A DNA stretch of 64,000 bases from Leptolinea sp964420995 (GTDB lineage Bacteria > Chloroflexota > Anaerolineae > Anaerolineales > Anaerolineaceae), in NCBI GenBank assembly GCA_964420995.1, contig CAYQUX010000008.1:81895-145894 (forward strand), in the 5' to 3' direction. Below are positions 33,868 through 41,802 of this stretch, one piece after another (position 1 is the stretch's first letter; every line of letters begins with the position of its first letter). Made by a program: the position numbers and the translations under genes. The notes under the pieces were generated by a model, which was not told where the DNA came from, did not search any database, and worked only from the letters and a program-made list of their open reading frames with translations.

Positions 33868-34470
33868 TCAGGAATTTATTGATCTGGAATTAGCCATAAA
33901 TGTCACCATGAAATTTTGTATGAATGTCCGGTTAGCTTTTTCCGGGGAAATATGAAAATCGCGGGAAAAAGAATCGCCCAGAGTGGAATACATTAACATG
34001 GGTAACGCGTTAAAGAAGAAAATTTTTATCAGGAACTCCTCCTGATCGTCTCCCGGGTCTTTATCCGAGAAACTTAAAAGCTGCTTAAAAAACTCGCTGA
34101 AAGCCGAAAGAGATTCTTCACGTTGATTCATGATGTACTCAGCCAGGATCAATCTGATTACATTTTGCCGGTTGTGATAGTACTCCAGCATGGTATTCAG
34201 ATGATCCTGGAACATGGCAGGATTCCGCTTATCTTCCGGTTGAAATTGGGAATGAAATTTTGTTGATATCTCGTTGACAACTTTCTTGATGATTTCGTTC
34301 AACAGGTTTTGCTTGTTGGAAAAATGATAAAAAAGCATTACCCGGGTAATTCCAGCTCTTGCTGCGATGCCATCCATCTTTGAATTTTCAAACCCATGCT
34401 CTATGAATTCCTGCTCTGCCGCCGCAAGAATTCTCTCACGGGTTTGTTCTCCCATTCGGTTTCCGGCCAT
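33868..34470 (-). CDS. TetR/AcrR-family regulator of the methyltransferase/ferredoxin island
   Basis: A 200-residue regulator with a clear helix-turn-helix (MDGIAARAGITRVMLFYHF, about residues 32-50) and a helical ligand domain. I start it at the ATG at 34470, with AGGGAG upstream; another in-frame ATG lies five codons further in. It is divergent from the gene at 34646, whose promoter is covered by a perfect 12-bp inverted repeat, and convergent with the methyltransferase-FeoA gene. The arrangement is the classic one for a repressor controlling its divergent neighbour. Confidence 0.92.
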   Translation of the reverse strand: MAGNRMGEQTRERILAAAEQEFIEHGFENSKMDGIAARAGITRVMLFYHFSNKQNLLNEIIKKVVNEISTKFHSQFQPEDKRNPAMFQDHLNTMLEYYHNRQNVIRLILAEYIMNQREESLSAFSEFFKQLLSFSDKDPGDDQEEFLIKIFFFNALPMLMYSTLGDSFSRDFHISPEKANRTFIQNFMVTFMANSRSINS

Positions 34471-34577
34471 GGTTACATCTGTCTCCCTTTTTCTATCACT
34501 TGAAAAAAAACGCACTTTATTTAACCAGGAGTATAAACTCAATTTAGGAAAATTCTCCTACCAAACGCCATCTTTTC

Positions 34578-34636
34578 TTGACAATTCGAGGATTCTAATT
34601 TATTATACTATGTGTATAAACAATTAGTATAATAAA
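34578..34636 (+). promoter_or_regulatory. Promoter with perfect 12-bp inverted-repeat operator
   Basis: TTGACA (34578-34583), a 17-base spacer and TATTAT (34601-34606) form the promoter. The arms TTTATTATACTA (34599-34610) and TAGTATAATAAA (34625-34636) are exact complements 14 bases apart. The left arm contains the -10 box and the right arm abuts the ribosome-binding site of the downstream gene. This is probably the operator of the divergent TetR protein. Confidence 0.85.
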
Positions 34637-34645
34637 GGAGAGAGA

Positions 34646-35089
34646 ATGGTGTTGATTATGTCTATTACCCGGTTCCTCCGCCTGGTAATAATGGGTCATA
34701 TTGGCATTACGTCCAAAAAATCCGTCTCTGAATCAGAAACAGACGGCCCCTTCCTGGTTGTAACGACGGAAAAAAACACGGCAAACACTGCCTGCAGGCT
34801 TGAGGTATCCTTTCAGGTCGAAAACCCCTCATGGCTGGATCGCGTTTTCATTCCGTACATGACCATTCCCTTCTTTGCAGGCGCGAAGGGTTTCCTGTCG
34901 AAATCTTTCTACTTCAGTCTCCGGGAAAAATCGTTTCGCGGGTCGTATCGGTGGGAAGATGAAAAAAGCGCGCGTGCGTATCTTGACGCGTATGCCCTCT
35001 ATTTTATGCGTCGAATATCGATTCCCGGTTCGCTAAACTACCAGTTGTCTTCACAAACCCAGTCCACAGCTCATGGAGATCTCCGTTGA
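34646..35089 (+). CDS. Hypothetical protein, ABM/YdhR-like (dimeric alpha-beta barrel)
   Basis: A 147-residue protein. The C-terminal half, with FAGAKGFLSKSFYFSLREKSF, RGSYRWEDEKSARAYLDAYA (neighbouring blocks) and a closing ISIPGSLNYQLS, resembles the dimeric alpha-beta barrel monooxygenase-like proteins (YdhR and relatives) in which a GxYxWED strand-helix is typical. No haem or flavin ligand is evident. It is the first gene behind the TetR-operated promoter, with AGGAGAGA before the ATG, and overlaps the ferredoxin gene by four bases. The family call is by pattern only. Confidence 0.55.
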   Translation: MVLIMSITRFLRLVIMGHIGITSKKSVSESETDGPFLVVTTEKNTANTACRLEVSFQVENPSWLDRVFIPYMTIPFFAGAKGFLSKSFYFSLREKSFRGSYRWEDEKSARAYLDAYALYFMRRISIPGSLNYQLSSQTQSTAHGDLR

Positions 35090-35910
35090 AAATATTACTT
35101 ATCTACATTTCACCCGGAAAGACCACAGAAAAAATCAGCCTCGAATTGGCAAAACGGTTTCAATCATCCGGCCATACTGTTTCCCATTTGAACATAGGGA
35201 AAAAAGGCTTTCGCACAATCGATGAAGTCGGGGAGGCCTTATTCAAGGATATCGATGTGGTTGGAATTGGAAGTCCTGTATTCCATCTCCGCGTGATGCA
35301 CCCTTTGACAGACTTTTTACACCGGGCTTTACCGGCCCTTAACCCATCAGCACGGGCATTCATGTACCTGACCTATGGCGGAATCAGCAGCGGAAAAGCT
35401 CTCCATGATCTTTCGTCATTATTTCGCCGCCACCGGATTCCGATCAGCGGGGCTTTTAAAGTATGGGCCCCACATTTTTACAACCCCATCGATTACCCCG
35501 ATAAAGAAGCGCTGGCCACCATTGACGAGTTTTGCGGTCGTTTGGAAAGTTCCGGATTTGGAATTCTGGATAACGAAAAAGTGGACAATCTTTTTTCCAA
35601 ACAAACTCTCAAGGTGAATATTGCCTATTCACTGGCAGGAATAGTTGGAAAGTTCCGCGAGCTTCCCATAGCGTTTGACGCGGATAAGTGTGTCGGGTGC
35701 AAACGCTGCGTGAATGAATGTCCGGTTGGAGCATTGACCATGAACGGTATTCCAGTTCGTGATACCTCAAAGTGCGTTTATTGCTACCATTGCACACTTG
35801 CGTGTAAGAAAAACGCGGTAATTTGTCCAACAGAAAAAGTGAAAGATATGGTTCGCACCAATAAAAAGATACTCGGGTGTGAGGATCCGCAGAACGCTGT
35901 GTATATGTAG
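35086..35910 (+). CDS. EFR1-type flavodoxin-ferredoxin fusion
   Basis: A 274-residue cytoplasmic redox protein. Residues 1-150 resemble flavodoxin (KILLIYISPGKTTEKIS; IGSPVFHLRVMHPL). Residues 200-245 carry two 4Fe-4S sites: Cys202, 205, 208 and 212, then Cys230, 233, 236 and 240. The second site ends CKK rather than CP. This matches EFR1-family ferredoxins, electron donors of unknown clients. It starts at a TTG at 35086 with GGAG upstream, inside the stop of the preceding gene (TTGA overlap). Its neighbours are two methyltransferases, hinting at a reductive methylation or radical step. Confidence 0.88.
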   Translation: MKILLIYISPGKTTEKISLELAKRFQSSGHTVSHLNIGKKGFRTIDEVGEALFKDIDVVGIGSPVFHLRVMHPLTDFLHRALPALNPSARAFMYLTYGGISSGKALHDLSSLFRRHRIPISGAFKVWAPHFYNPIDYPDKEALATIDEFCGRLESSGFGILDNEKVDNLFSKQTLKVNIAYSLAGIVGKFRELPIAFDADKCVGCKRCVNECPVGALTMNGIPVRDTSKCVYCYHCTLACKKNAVICPTEKVKDMVRTNKKILGCEDPQNAVYM

Positions 35911-36036
35911 GTTGTTTTTTCTTCCAAAAAAAACTCTTTCCCCGCCGAATAACTATATAATAATCTGTTGATAAGAACCATAACAGGGATCTATCATCAC
36001 TTTAGCCCATCACAGTATCAAGAAAAGGGGTTTTCC

Positions 36037-36717
36037 ATGGAAGAGAACATCCGTCAAAAGAATGAAAGATCCTTCTGGGATAGAATGGCAGATCAGTATG
36101 ACCGTAATACAGAGAAAACATACCGGTCCGCCTACCAGGAATCCATAGACCGCACGGCACGACAGTTATCAAAGTCAGATCGGGTACTTGAGATTGGCTG
36201 CGGAACGGGGATAATCTCTCTTGGCATCTCCGGGCATGCCTTATCGGTCACCGGAGTGGACATATCCCCCAGGATGATTGAAATGGCAAAAGCAAAGGCG
36301 TTGTCAGAAAAAATTACCAATGTGGACTTTCAAACGTACGATGGATATTCACTCCCCTTTGGTGATAATTCATTTGATAGAGTCCTGCTTTTCAACCTTC
36401 TGCATATCGTGAAAGAACCCGATTCAATTCTCAAGGAATCCCGGCGGCTGTTGAAACCCGGCGGGTTGTTGGTATCCGCGACGGATTGCTATGCCGAACC
36501 GGCAGCATTTATCAACCGCGTCATGCTGGTTATTGAAAAAATCATGAAAACCCTGGGCTTCATTCCGTATTTATCCTTCTTTCGAAAAATGGATGTTGAT
36601 TCTCTCTTGAAATCCAACGGATTCACGATCATGGAAACGGCAGATCTGCACCCTTCACCGGTTAATTATTATGTCATGGCCAAAAAAGAGTTAAATCACG
36701 CGGGTAGCGGGCAATAG
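36037..36717 (+). CDS. Class I SAM-dependent methyltransferase
   Basis: A 226-residue methyltransferase. Motif I is VLEIGCGTGIISLGIS, followed by GVDISPRMIEMAKAKA, DNSFDRVLLFNLLHIV and LKPGGLLVSATDCY. It resembles the UbiE/ubiquinone-arsenite-type methyltransferase fold. A C-terminal hydrophobic helix region (INRVMLVIEKIMKTLGFIPY) could touch the membrane or a lipid substrate. AAGGGG precedes the ATG at 36037; the upstream in-frame region from 35968 is not needed. It lies 126 bases after the EFR1 gene with an AT-rich TATAATAAT stretch between, so it may have its own promoter. Confidence 0.85.
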   Translation: MEENIRQKNERSFWDRMADQYDRNTEKTYRSAYQESIDRTARQLSKSDRVLEIGCGTGIISLGISGHALSVTGVDISPRMIEMAKAKALSEKITNVDFQTYDGYSLPFGDNSFDRVLLFNLLHIVKEPDSILKESRRLLKPGGLLVSATDCYAEPAAFINRVMLVIEKIMKTLGFIPYLSFFRKMDVDSLLKSNGFTIMETADLHPSPVNYYVMAKKELNHAGSGQ

Positions 36718-37031
36718 CCATCCTGGATTAGGTGTGCGGCAACTGAGCGTGGTGCAGCCTGATGATGGAAAAAAATCCAAACAATCGATATGCCTCTGCC
36801 TCAACCATCCTTGCATATTTCTGACAAATGGATATGATAGTAATTGTCGTTGCGACTGGCATACAACAATAGTAATCATACATCGCGCATCCTGGGGTAA
36901 ATCGAACAATTAAATAGAAAGCATGTTGATTGAAACGCACGCTCTTCCCTTCACGGAAGGAGGTGGTTGTTTTCGAACTTACTTTTCCGCAAGTAGCCTA
37001 GAAATGACCATGTTCTCAAAGGAGATAAGAG
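36718..37031. other. Intergenic region upstream of the sugar ABC operon
   Basis: Some 314 bases with no gene. It should contain the ABC operon promoter. An imperfect inverted pair (ATGATAGTAATTGT near 36834 and ACAATAGTAATCAT near 36866) is the only candidate operator I can point to. AAAGGAG precedes the binding-protein ATG. Confidence 0.4.
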
Positions 37032-38372
37032 ATGTCAAAAAAATCAATGAGCTTGATTGGTGTACTGGCCATCCTGGTCATGGTTCTATCCGCGTTCGTT
37101 CCTCCCGCGCCGGCCAAAGCCGCGGGTGGTGAACTGTACTATTTGAACTTCAAACCGGAAGTGGCTGAAATCTATGCCAAGATAGGCGAAGCCTGGAAAG
37201 CTGATACCGGCAACACCTTGAAGGTGGTCACGGCGGCGTCCGGCACATATGAACAGACGTTGAAATCAGAAATCGCGAAAGCCGATCCGCCTGTTCTTTT
37301 CCAGATCAACGGCCCCATTGGCTATTCGAACTGGAAGGATTACTGCGCTGATCTGAAAGATACAGAGCTGTACAAACACCTATCCGACAAGACCATGGCG
37401 GTCACATCGGGTGACGGCGTGTATGGTATTCCCTATGTGGTGGAAGGGTATGGCATTATCTATAACAATGCCATTATGAGCAAGTATTTTGCCATGGCAG
37501 GTGCCAAAGCCAAGTCCATGGATGAGGTCAAGAATTTCGCCACACTGAAGGCAGTTGTTGAAGACATGACCGCCCAGAAGGATAAGCTGGGGATCAAAGG
37601 TGTCTTTTCCTCCACTTCCTTAAAGAAAGGCGAAGACTGGCGCTGGCAGACTCACCTGGCTGATGTGCCCATGTTCTATGAATTCCGCGATAACAAAGTG
37701 GACCTCAGCGGCGGCACCATCAAGGAAGTCAAATTCCAGTATGCCGAGAATTTCAAGAACATCTTTGACCTCTACCTCAATAATTCCGTCACCTCATCCA
37801 AACTTTTGGGCAGCAAGAGTGTGGATGATTCCATGGCCGAGTTCGCGCTGGGGCAATCGGCCATGGTTCAGAACGGCAACTGGGCCTGGGGACAGATCTC
37901 AAACGTTGATGGCAATACAGTGAAAGCTGAAGACGTAAAATTCCTGCCGATCTATACCGGTGTTGCTGGTGAAGAGAAGCAGTCCATCAATATCGGCACC
38001 GAGAACTTCTTTGCCATCAACAAGAAAGCTCCGGCAGACAAACAGAAACTGGCCGCCGACTTCATCTACTGGCTGTTCAGCAGTGAAAAAGGCAAAGCGT
38101 TTGTGGCCAATGAGTTGAAATTCAACGCCCCCTTTGACACCCTGACGGAAAAAGAGCGGCCGACCGATCCTTTGGCCAAGGAAGTGGTCCGCTATCTGAC
38201 CAACCCGGATCTCTACAACGTCACCTGGGTCTTTATCAAATTCCCGAGCCAGAATTTCAAAGACAATTTTGGCGCCGCCCTGTTGAAGTACGCCCAGGGG
38301 AACGCGAAATGGGATGAGGTTAAAACCGTGTTCGTTGACCAGTGGCAGAAAGAGGCAGCCAATCTTAAATAG
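37032..38372 (+). CDS. Sugar ABC transporter substrate-binding protein
   Basis: A 446-residue extracellular solute-binding protein (family 1). It has a signal peptide (SLIGVLAILVMVLSAFVPP, cleavage near APAKA-AGG) without a lipobox cysteine. The mature part shows VYGIPYVVEGYGIIYNNAIM and FALGQSAMVQNGNWAWGQI, both usual for oligosaccharide-binding proteins, and ends in KWDEVKTVFVDQWQKE. In a monoderm-like envelope an unlipidated binding protein would need another way to stay near the membrane. It is followed by two permease genes after a strong hairpin, and is likely controlled by the AraC regulator downstream. The sugar is unknown. Confidence 0.93.
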   Translation: MSKKSMSLIGVLAILVMVLSAFVPPAPAKAAGGELYYLNFKPEVAEIYAKIGEAWKADTGNTLKVVTAASGTYEQTLKSEIAKADPPVLFQINGPIGYSNWKDYCADLKDTELYKHLSDKTMAVTSGDGVYGIPYVVEGYGIIYNNAIMSKYFAMAGAKAKSMDEVKNFATLKAVVEDMTAQKDKLGIKGVFSSTSLKKGEDWRWQTHLADVPMFYEFRDNKVDLSGGTIKEVKFQYAENFKNIFDLYLNNSVTSSKLLGSKSVDDSMAEFALGQSAMVQNGNWAWGQISNVDGNTVKAEDVKFLPIYTGVAGEEKQSINIGTENFFAINKKAPADKQKLAADFIYWLFSSEKGKAFVANELKFNAPFDTLTEKERPTDPLAKEVVRYLTNPDLYNVTWVFIKFPSQNFKDNFGAALLKYAQGNAKWDEVKTVFVDQWQKEAANLK

Positions 38373-38390
38373 CATTGCCTGGTGATCATT

Positions 38391-38419
38391 CTCCCCCGCG
38401 CTGAAAAAGCGCGGGGGAG
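38391..38419 (+). terminator. Perfect hairpin between binding-protein and permease genes
   Basis: Arms CTCCCCCGCGCT (38391-38402) and AGCGCGGGGGAG (38408-38419) form a 12-bp stem with a GAAAA loop and only two Ts after it. Hairpins here in sugar ABC operons typically stabilise the upstream mRNA or partly stop transcription, giving excess binding protein. Confidence 0.85.
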
Positions 38420-38480
38420 TTGTGGTCTCATCAGCGGTCTGGCAAGCATTCTCAGTTATCCATCTGGCGGGAGAGTTGCC

Positions 38481-39326
38481 GTGCAAAAAATGCCCTTCAA
38501 ATATTACGCGTTCTTTACCCTGCCAACCATCCTGGCATTTGTGATCGCTTTTCTGATTCCCTTTCTGGGAGGGGTGTACCTGTCATTTACAGAATTCACC
38601 ACGGTGATCGACGCCCGCTGGGTCGGCTTCAGCAATTACATTCGGGCGTTTACGGAGGACCAGTATTTCATAAATGCCCTGTGGTTTACCGTGAAATTTG
38701 CCATTGTGTCTGTTGCGCTGATCAATGTACTGGCTTTCTTGCTGGCGTATCTCCTGACGCGGTCTGTTCCGGGAACCAATGCCTTCCGGACAGTCTTCTT
38801 TATGCCCAACCTGATCGGCGGCATTATCCTCGGTTATATCTGGCAATTGATGATCAACGGTATCCTGATCAATTTCGGCGTGGACATCACCTTTGACGCC
38901 AATTATGGTTTCTGGGGATTGATCGTATTAATGAACTGGCAGATGGTCGGCTATATGATGATCATCTACATCGCCGGGATTCAGGCGATTTCGCCTGAGC
39001 TGATTGAAGCCGCCCGGATTGATGGCGCCAATGCCTGGCAAATTCTTAAAAATGTGACCATTCCCATGGTGATGCCGGCCGTTACCATTTGCACGTTTCT
39101 GACGGTATCCAATTCATTCAAATTGTTTGACCAGAATCTGGCGCTCACGGCTGGCGCCCCAGACCGGGCGTCCGCTATGCTGGCGTTGGATATCTTTACG
39201 ACATTCTATGGCCGCAACGGGTATGAGGGTGTCGGGCAGGCCAAAGCCGTGGTCTTCTTTATCATTGTAGCCGCCATTGTCTTAATCCAATTACGGCTGA
39301 CCCGCAGCCGGGAGGTGGAGAGCTGA
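38481..39326 (+). CDS. Sugar ABC transporter permease (MalF type)
   Basis: A 281-residue inner-membrane permease with about six helices. The cytoplasmic EAA loop, which docks the ATPase, is EAARIDGANAWQILKNVTIP. It pairs with the second permease to form the translocation pore. I choose the GTG at 38481, with GGGAG seven bases upstream; the frame extends further upstream through the intergenic hairpin and cannot be coding there. Its stop overlaps the next start by one base (TGATG). Confidence 0.92.
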   Translation: MQKMPFKYYAFFTLPTILAFVIAFLIPFLGGVYLSFTEFTTVIDARWVGFSNYIRAFTEDQYFINALWFTVKFAIVSVALINVLAFLLAYLLTRSVPGTNAFRTVFFMPNLIGGIILGYIWQLMINGILINFGVDITFDANYGFWGLIVLMNWQMVGYMMIIYIAGIQAISPELIEAARIDGANAWQILKNVTIPMVMPAVTICTFLTVSNSFKLFDQNLALTAGAPDRASAMLALDIFTTFYGRNGYEGVGQAKAVVFFIIVAAIVLIQLRLTRSREVES

Positions 39327-40162
39327 TGAAAAACAGAACACGCCTGCAGGAAAACGCGCTCTTTGTTCTGCTGTTAATCCTGGCAGTTCTCTACCTGGTT
39401 CCCATTTTCCTCGTATTGATGAACTCGTTTAAAGGCCGCTTTTTTATTTCAGACACGCCTTTTGCGCTGCCTACCGCTGAAACCTTTGTGGGCATAAAAA
39501 ATTATTTCAGCGGTATTGAGAAAACCGGATTCATTCCCGCGTTTGGCTATTCGCTATTCATCACCGTCTTTTCGGTCGCCGCCATTATATTTTTCACCTC
39601 CATGACCGCCTGGTGCATCACGCGGGTGAAGTCCAAATTAAGTACCTTCATTTACTATATGCTGGTTTTTTCGATGATCGTGCCGTTCCAGATGGTCATG
39701 TTCACCATGTCCAAGATGGCCAATATGACGCATCTTGATAATCCGGTCGGCATAATCGTCCTCTATCTGGGATTCGGCGCCGGGATGTCTGTCTTCATTT
39801 TCAGCGGTTTTATCAAGGGCATTCCGCATGAGATCGAAGAAGCCGCCCTGATCGATGGTTGCAATCCCATCCAAACGTTTTTCCTGGTGATCTTCCCCAT
39901 CCTTAAACCGATCTACATCACTGTGGCCATCCTGAATGCCATGTGGATCTGGAATGATTATTTGCTGCCATATCTGGTCATCGGCAACACATATAAAACC
40001 ATCCCGATCGCCGTTCAATACCTGCAGGGCGGTTATGGCAGCCGGGATATGGGCGCCATGATGGCCATGCTGGTGCTGGCGATTATTCCCATCGTCATCT
40101 TTTACCTGTCATTGCAAAAATATATCATCAAGGGTGTGGTTGCCGGAGCGGTTAAAGGATAG
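39326..40162 (+). CDS. Sugar ABC transporter permease (MalG type)
   Basis: A 278-residue inner-membrane permease with about six helices. The EAA loop is EEAALIDGCNPIQTFFLVIFP. The N-terminal LLLILAVLYLVPIFLVLMNSF and the C-terminal YIIKGVVAGAVKG are standard for the MalG branch. It is translationally coupled to the first permease. No ATP-binding subunit gene follows, so a shared MsmK/MalK-like ATPase encoded elsewhere probably energises the importer. Confidence 0.93.
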   Translation: MKNRTRLQENALFVLLLILAVLYLVPIFLVLMNSFKGRFFISDTPFALPTAETFVGIKNYFSGIEKTGFIPAFGYSLFITVFSVAAIIFFTSMTAWCITRVKSKLSTFIYYMLVFSMIVPFQMVMFTMSKMANMTHLDNPVGIIVLYLGFGAGMSVFIFSGFIKGIPHEIEEAALIDGCNPIQTFFLVIFPILKPIYITVAILNAMWIWNDYLLPYLVIGNTYKTIPIAVQYLQGGYGSRDMGAMMAMLVLAIIPIVIFYLSLQKYIIKGVVAGAVKG

Positions 40163-40192
40163 ATACTATCTTAAACACATAAAAAGGAGGTC

Positions 40193-40226
40193 AAAACCTG
40201 CAAATTCTTTTGCGGGTTTTGTTTTC
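40193..40226 (+). terminator. Intrinsic terminator of the sugar ABC operon
   Basis: AAAACCTGC (40193-40201) pairs with GCGGGTTTT (40212-40220), with one G-T pair, followed by GTTTTCC. It lies 31 bases after the permease stop. Confidence 0.75.
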
Positions 40227-40308
40227 CACCGGTTTTGCGTGCCTGCAGACAATTAGAAGAGAAAACGGTGGGATAATTGAATTACAAATAAAGTTGAAGT
40301 CTAAATAT

Positions 40309-41145
40309 ATGCCTGAATCAACAGGGGTAGCCAATATAAAATTTGATCAGCCGGCGGGCATGACAGATATTCGATTTGTTCGGGGAATGAACATCCGTCA
40401 TACCTTCCCATGCCATATTCATCATTCATTCATACTGGGGGTAATAACGAAAGGGGAACGTGTCATCCACGTTGACGGTCAGGATGTTCTTCTGTCAACC
40501 AACGATTGTTTCATCATTAATCCTCACCAGCCGCACTCCTGCCAGATGCCGGGTGAAACAAACCATGACTACTGGATCGTCTCCATCAATTCGAAAATGA
40601 TGCAGGCAGCCAACAGGCAAAAAACCGGAAGAAATGAGGTTCCCCACTTTTCTTCCATTCGTATTCCCGACCTTGAACTTGCCAGGGAACTATCCTGTCT
40701 ATCGAAGAGGCAGAGTAAAGGGGAACTGATAACAAACACCGAATTATTCGGTTTACTTGACAGGTTTATTCTTCGCCATGCGGACGATCAGGGTACGGGT
40801 CAACCAGTACGAGACCCTTCTGCGATAATCCGCCAGGTTTGTACTTATATTGATGACAACGCCGGACAAATCATTCGGTTGAATGAGCTTGCTCGAATGG
40901 TTCATGTCAGCCCTTTCTATTTAAATCGCATATTTCGAGAAACAATAGGTATTCCGCCTTACACCTATCTGCTGCAAACCCGGATAAAACAGTCGATGGC
41001 TTTGCTTCTACAGGTTGAATCAATAAGTGAAGTGAGCTATCAGATGGGTTTTTCTGACCAGAGTCATTTTTCAAGGTTTTTCAAGAAGAACGTGGGTTTG
41101 ACTCCCAGACAATTCCTGGCAATAAACAAAACCGGAACGTTTTGA
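40309..41145 (+). CDS. AraC-family transcriptional regulator with cupin sensor
   Basis: A 278-residue AraC regulator. The N-terminal cupin-like sensor contains HTFPCHIHHSFILGVITKGE and FIINPHQPHSCQ. The C-terminal double helix-turn-helix includes IRLNELARMVHVSPFYLNRIF and ISEVSYQMGFSDQSHFSRFF. I use the ATG at 40309, which gives the usual family length. The frame runs upstream to 40210, but that part lies inside the ABC operon terminator, and no good Shine-Dalgarno marks either start. It probably responds to the sugar imported by the adjacent transporter. Confidence 0.88.
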   Translation: MPESTGVANIKFDQPAGMTDIRFVRGMNIRHTFPCHIHHSFILGVITKGERVIHVDGQDVLLSTNDCFIINPHQPHSCQMPGETNHDYWIVSINSKMMQAANRQKTGRNEVPHFSSIRIPDLELARELSCLSKRQSKGELITNTELFGLLDRFILRHADDQGTGQPVRDPSAIIRQVCTYIDDNAGQIIRLNELARMVHVSPFYLNRIFRETIGIPPYTYLLQTRIKQSMALLLQVESISEVSYQMGFSDQSHFSRFFKKNVGLTPRQFLAINKTGTF

Positions 41146-41170
41146 TCCATTCAACGCGTTCCGGTTTTTT
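41128..41170. terminator. Bidirectional terminator between AraC and cupin genes
   Basis: AAAACCGGAACG (41128-41139) and CGTTCCGGTTTT (41157-41168) are exact complements. T-rich runs follow on both strands. The left arm contains the last codons of the AraC gene. Confidence 0.85.
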
Positions 41171-41192
41171 CCATTTCAACCATTCTCCCCGA

Positions 41193-41573
41193 CTACAGAA
41201 GGGCAGGAATAAACTTGGCAAATAAATACAGGTCTTCTTCGCCAGCGACAATACGATGATTTTGCCCTTGAGGGATAATGACGGTTGTTCCGCCATTGTA
41301 TGGAATTTTTTCCTCATTGACATAACCATTCCCATCTCCGGCAATCACCTCATGTAGCTCCCAGTTGTCCTGATGGATGTGGCTTCCCAATTGGCAACCA
41401 GCTTGCACTTTTACCAGGTGGCAGCTGAATTTCCCTTCCGTAGAATCTCCTTTAATCAAATGTTTCAGGAAAACTCCTTCCCACGCGGCGTGCTTATTCC
41501 AGGGAACATCGTTTATGTTATAGCGTTTTTCAAAAGTCACAATTTTTACGTTTTCAATTTGTTCAATCATCAT
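41193..41573 (-). CDS. Cupin-domain protein
   Basis: A 126-residue single-cupin protein. Cupin motif 1 is GSHIHQDNWELHEVIAGDG, giving metal ligands among His/His/Glu, and motif 2 is IIPQGQNHRIVAGE with its His. It is likely a small metal-binding sugar- or metabolite-binding protein or isomerase. Two adjacent ATGs start the gene, with AAGGATGGAAG upstream. It is convergent with the AraC gene and shares its terminator. The function is not determined. Confidence 0.85.
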   Translation of the reverse strand: MMIEQIENVKIVTFEKRYNINDVPWNKHAAWEGVFLKHLIKGDSTEGKFSCHLVKVQAGCQLGSHIHQDNWELHEVIAGDGNGYVNEEKIPYNGGTTVIIPQGQNHRIVAGEEDLYLFAKFIPALL

Positions 41574-41802
41574 CTTCCATCCTTGTTTCAGTTTTCAATC
41601 ATCTTACGCCGGAAGGATCAGGATTTCTTGAATGTTCTTGCGTTCTTATAGAAATGCGGTCGGGGAAAATCCCTGTTTTTTGTTGCCGGGTGCATACGTA
41701 TAATGAACCCATGGGGGATGAATTTAGAATTGTCATCATCGTTTCATTACAGTTTTATCGAATATTTAATGACAGCGACACGGATGTTCACGGGAGGCAT
41801 TC

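Noticed and set aside
38382..38480. N-terminal extension of the first permease
   Set aside because: It runs through the intergenic hairpin, and a GTG with a good ribosome-binding site lies at 38481.
40210..40308. N-terminal extension of the AraC regulator from a TTG at 40210
   Set aside because: It would begin inside the ABC operon terminator and gives residues with no resemblance to the cupin sensor domain.
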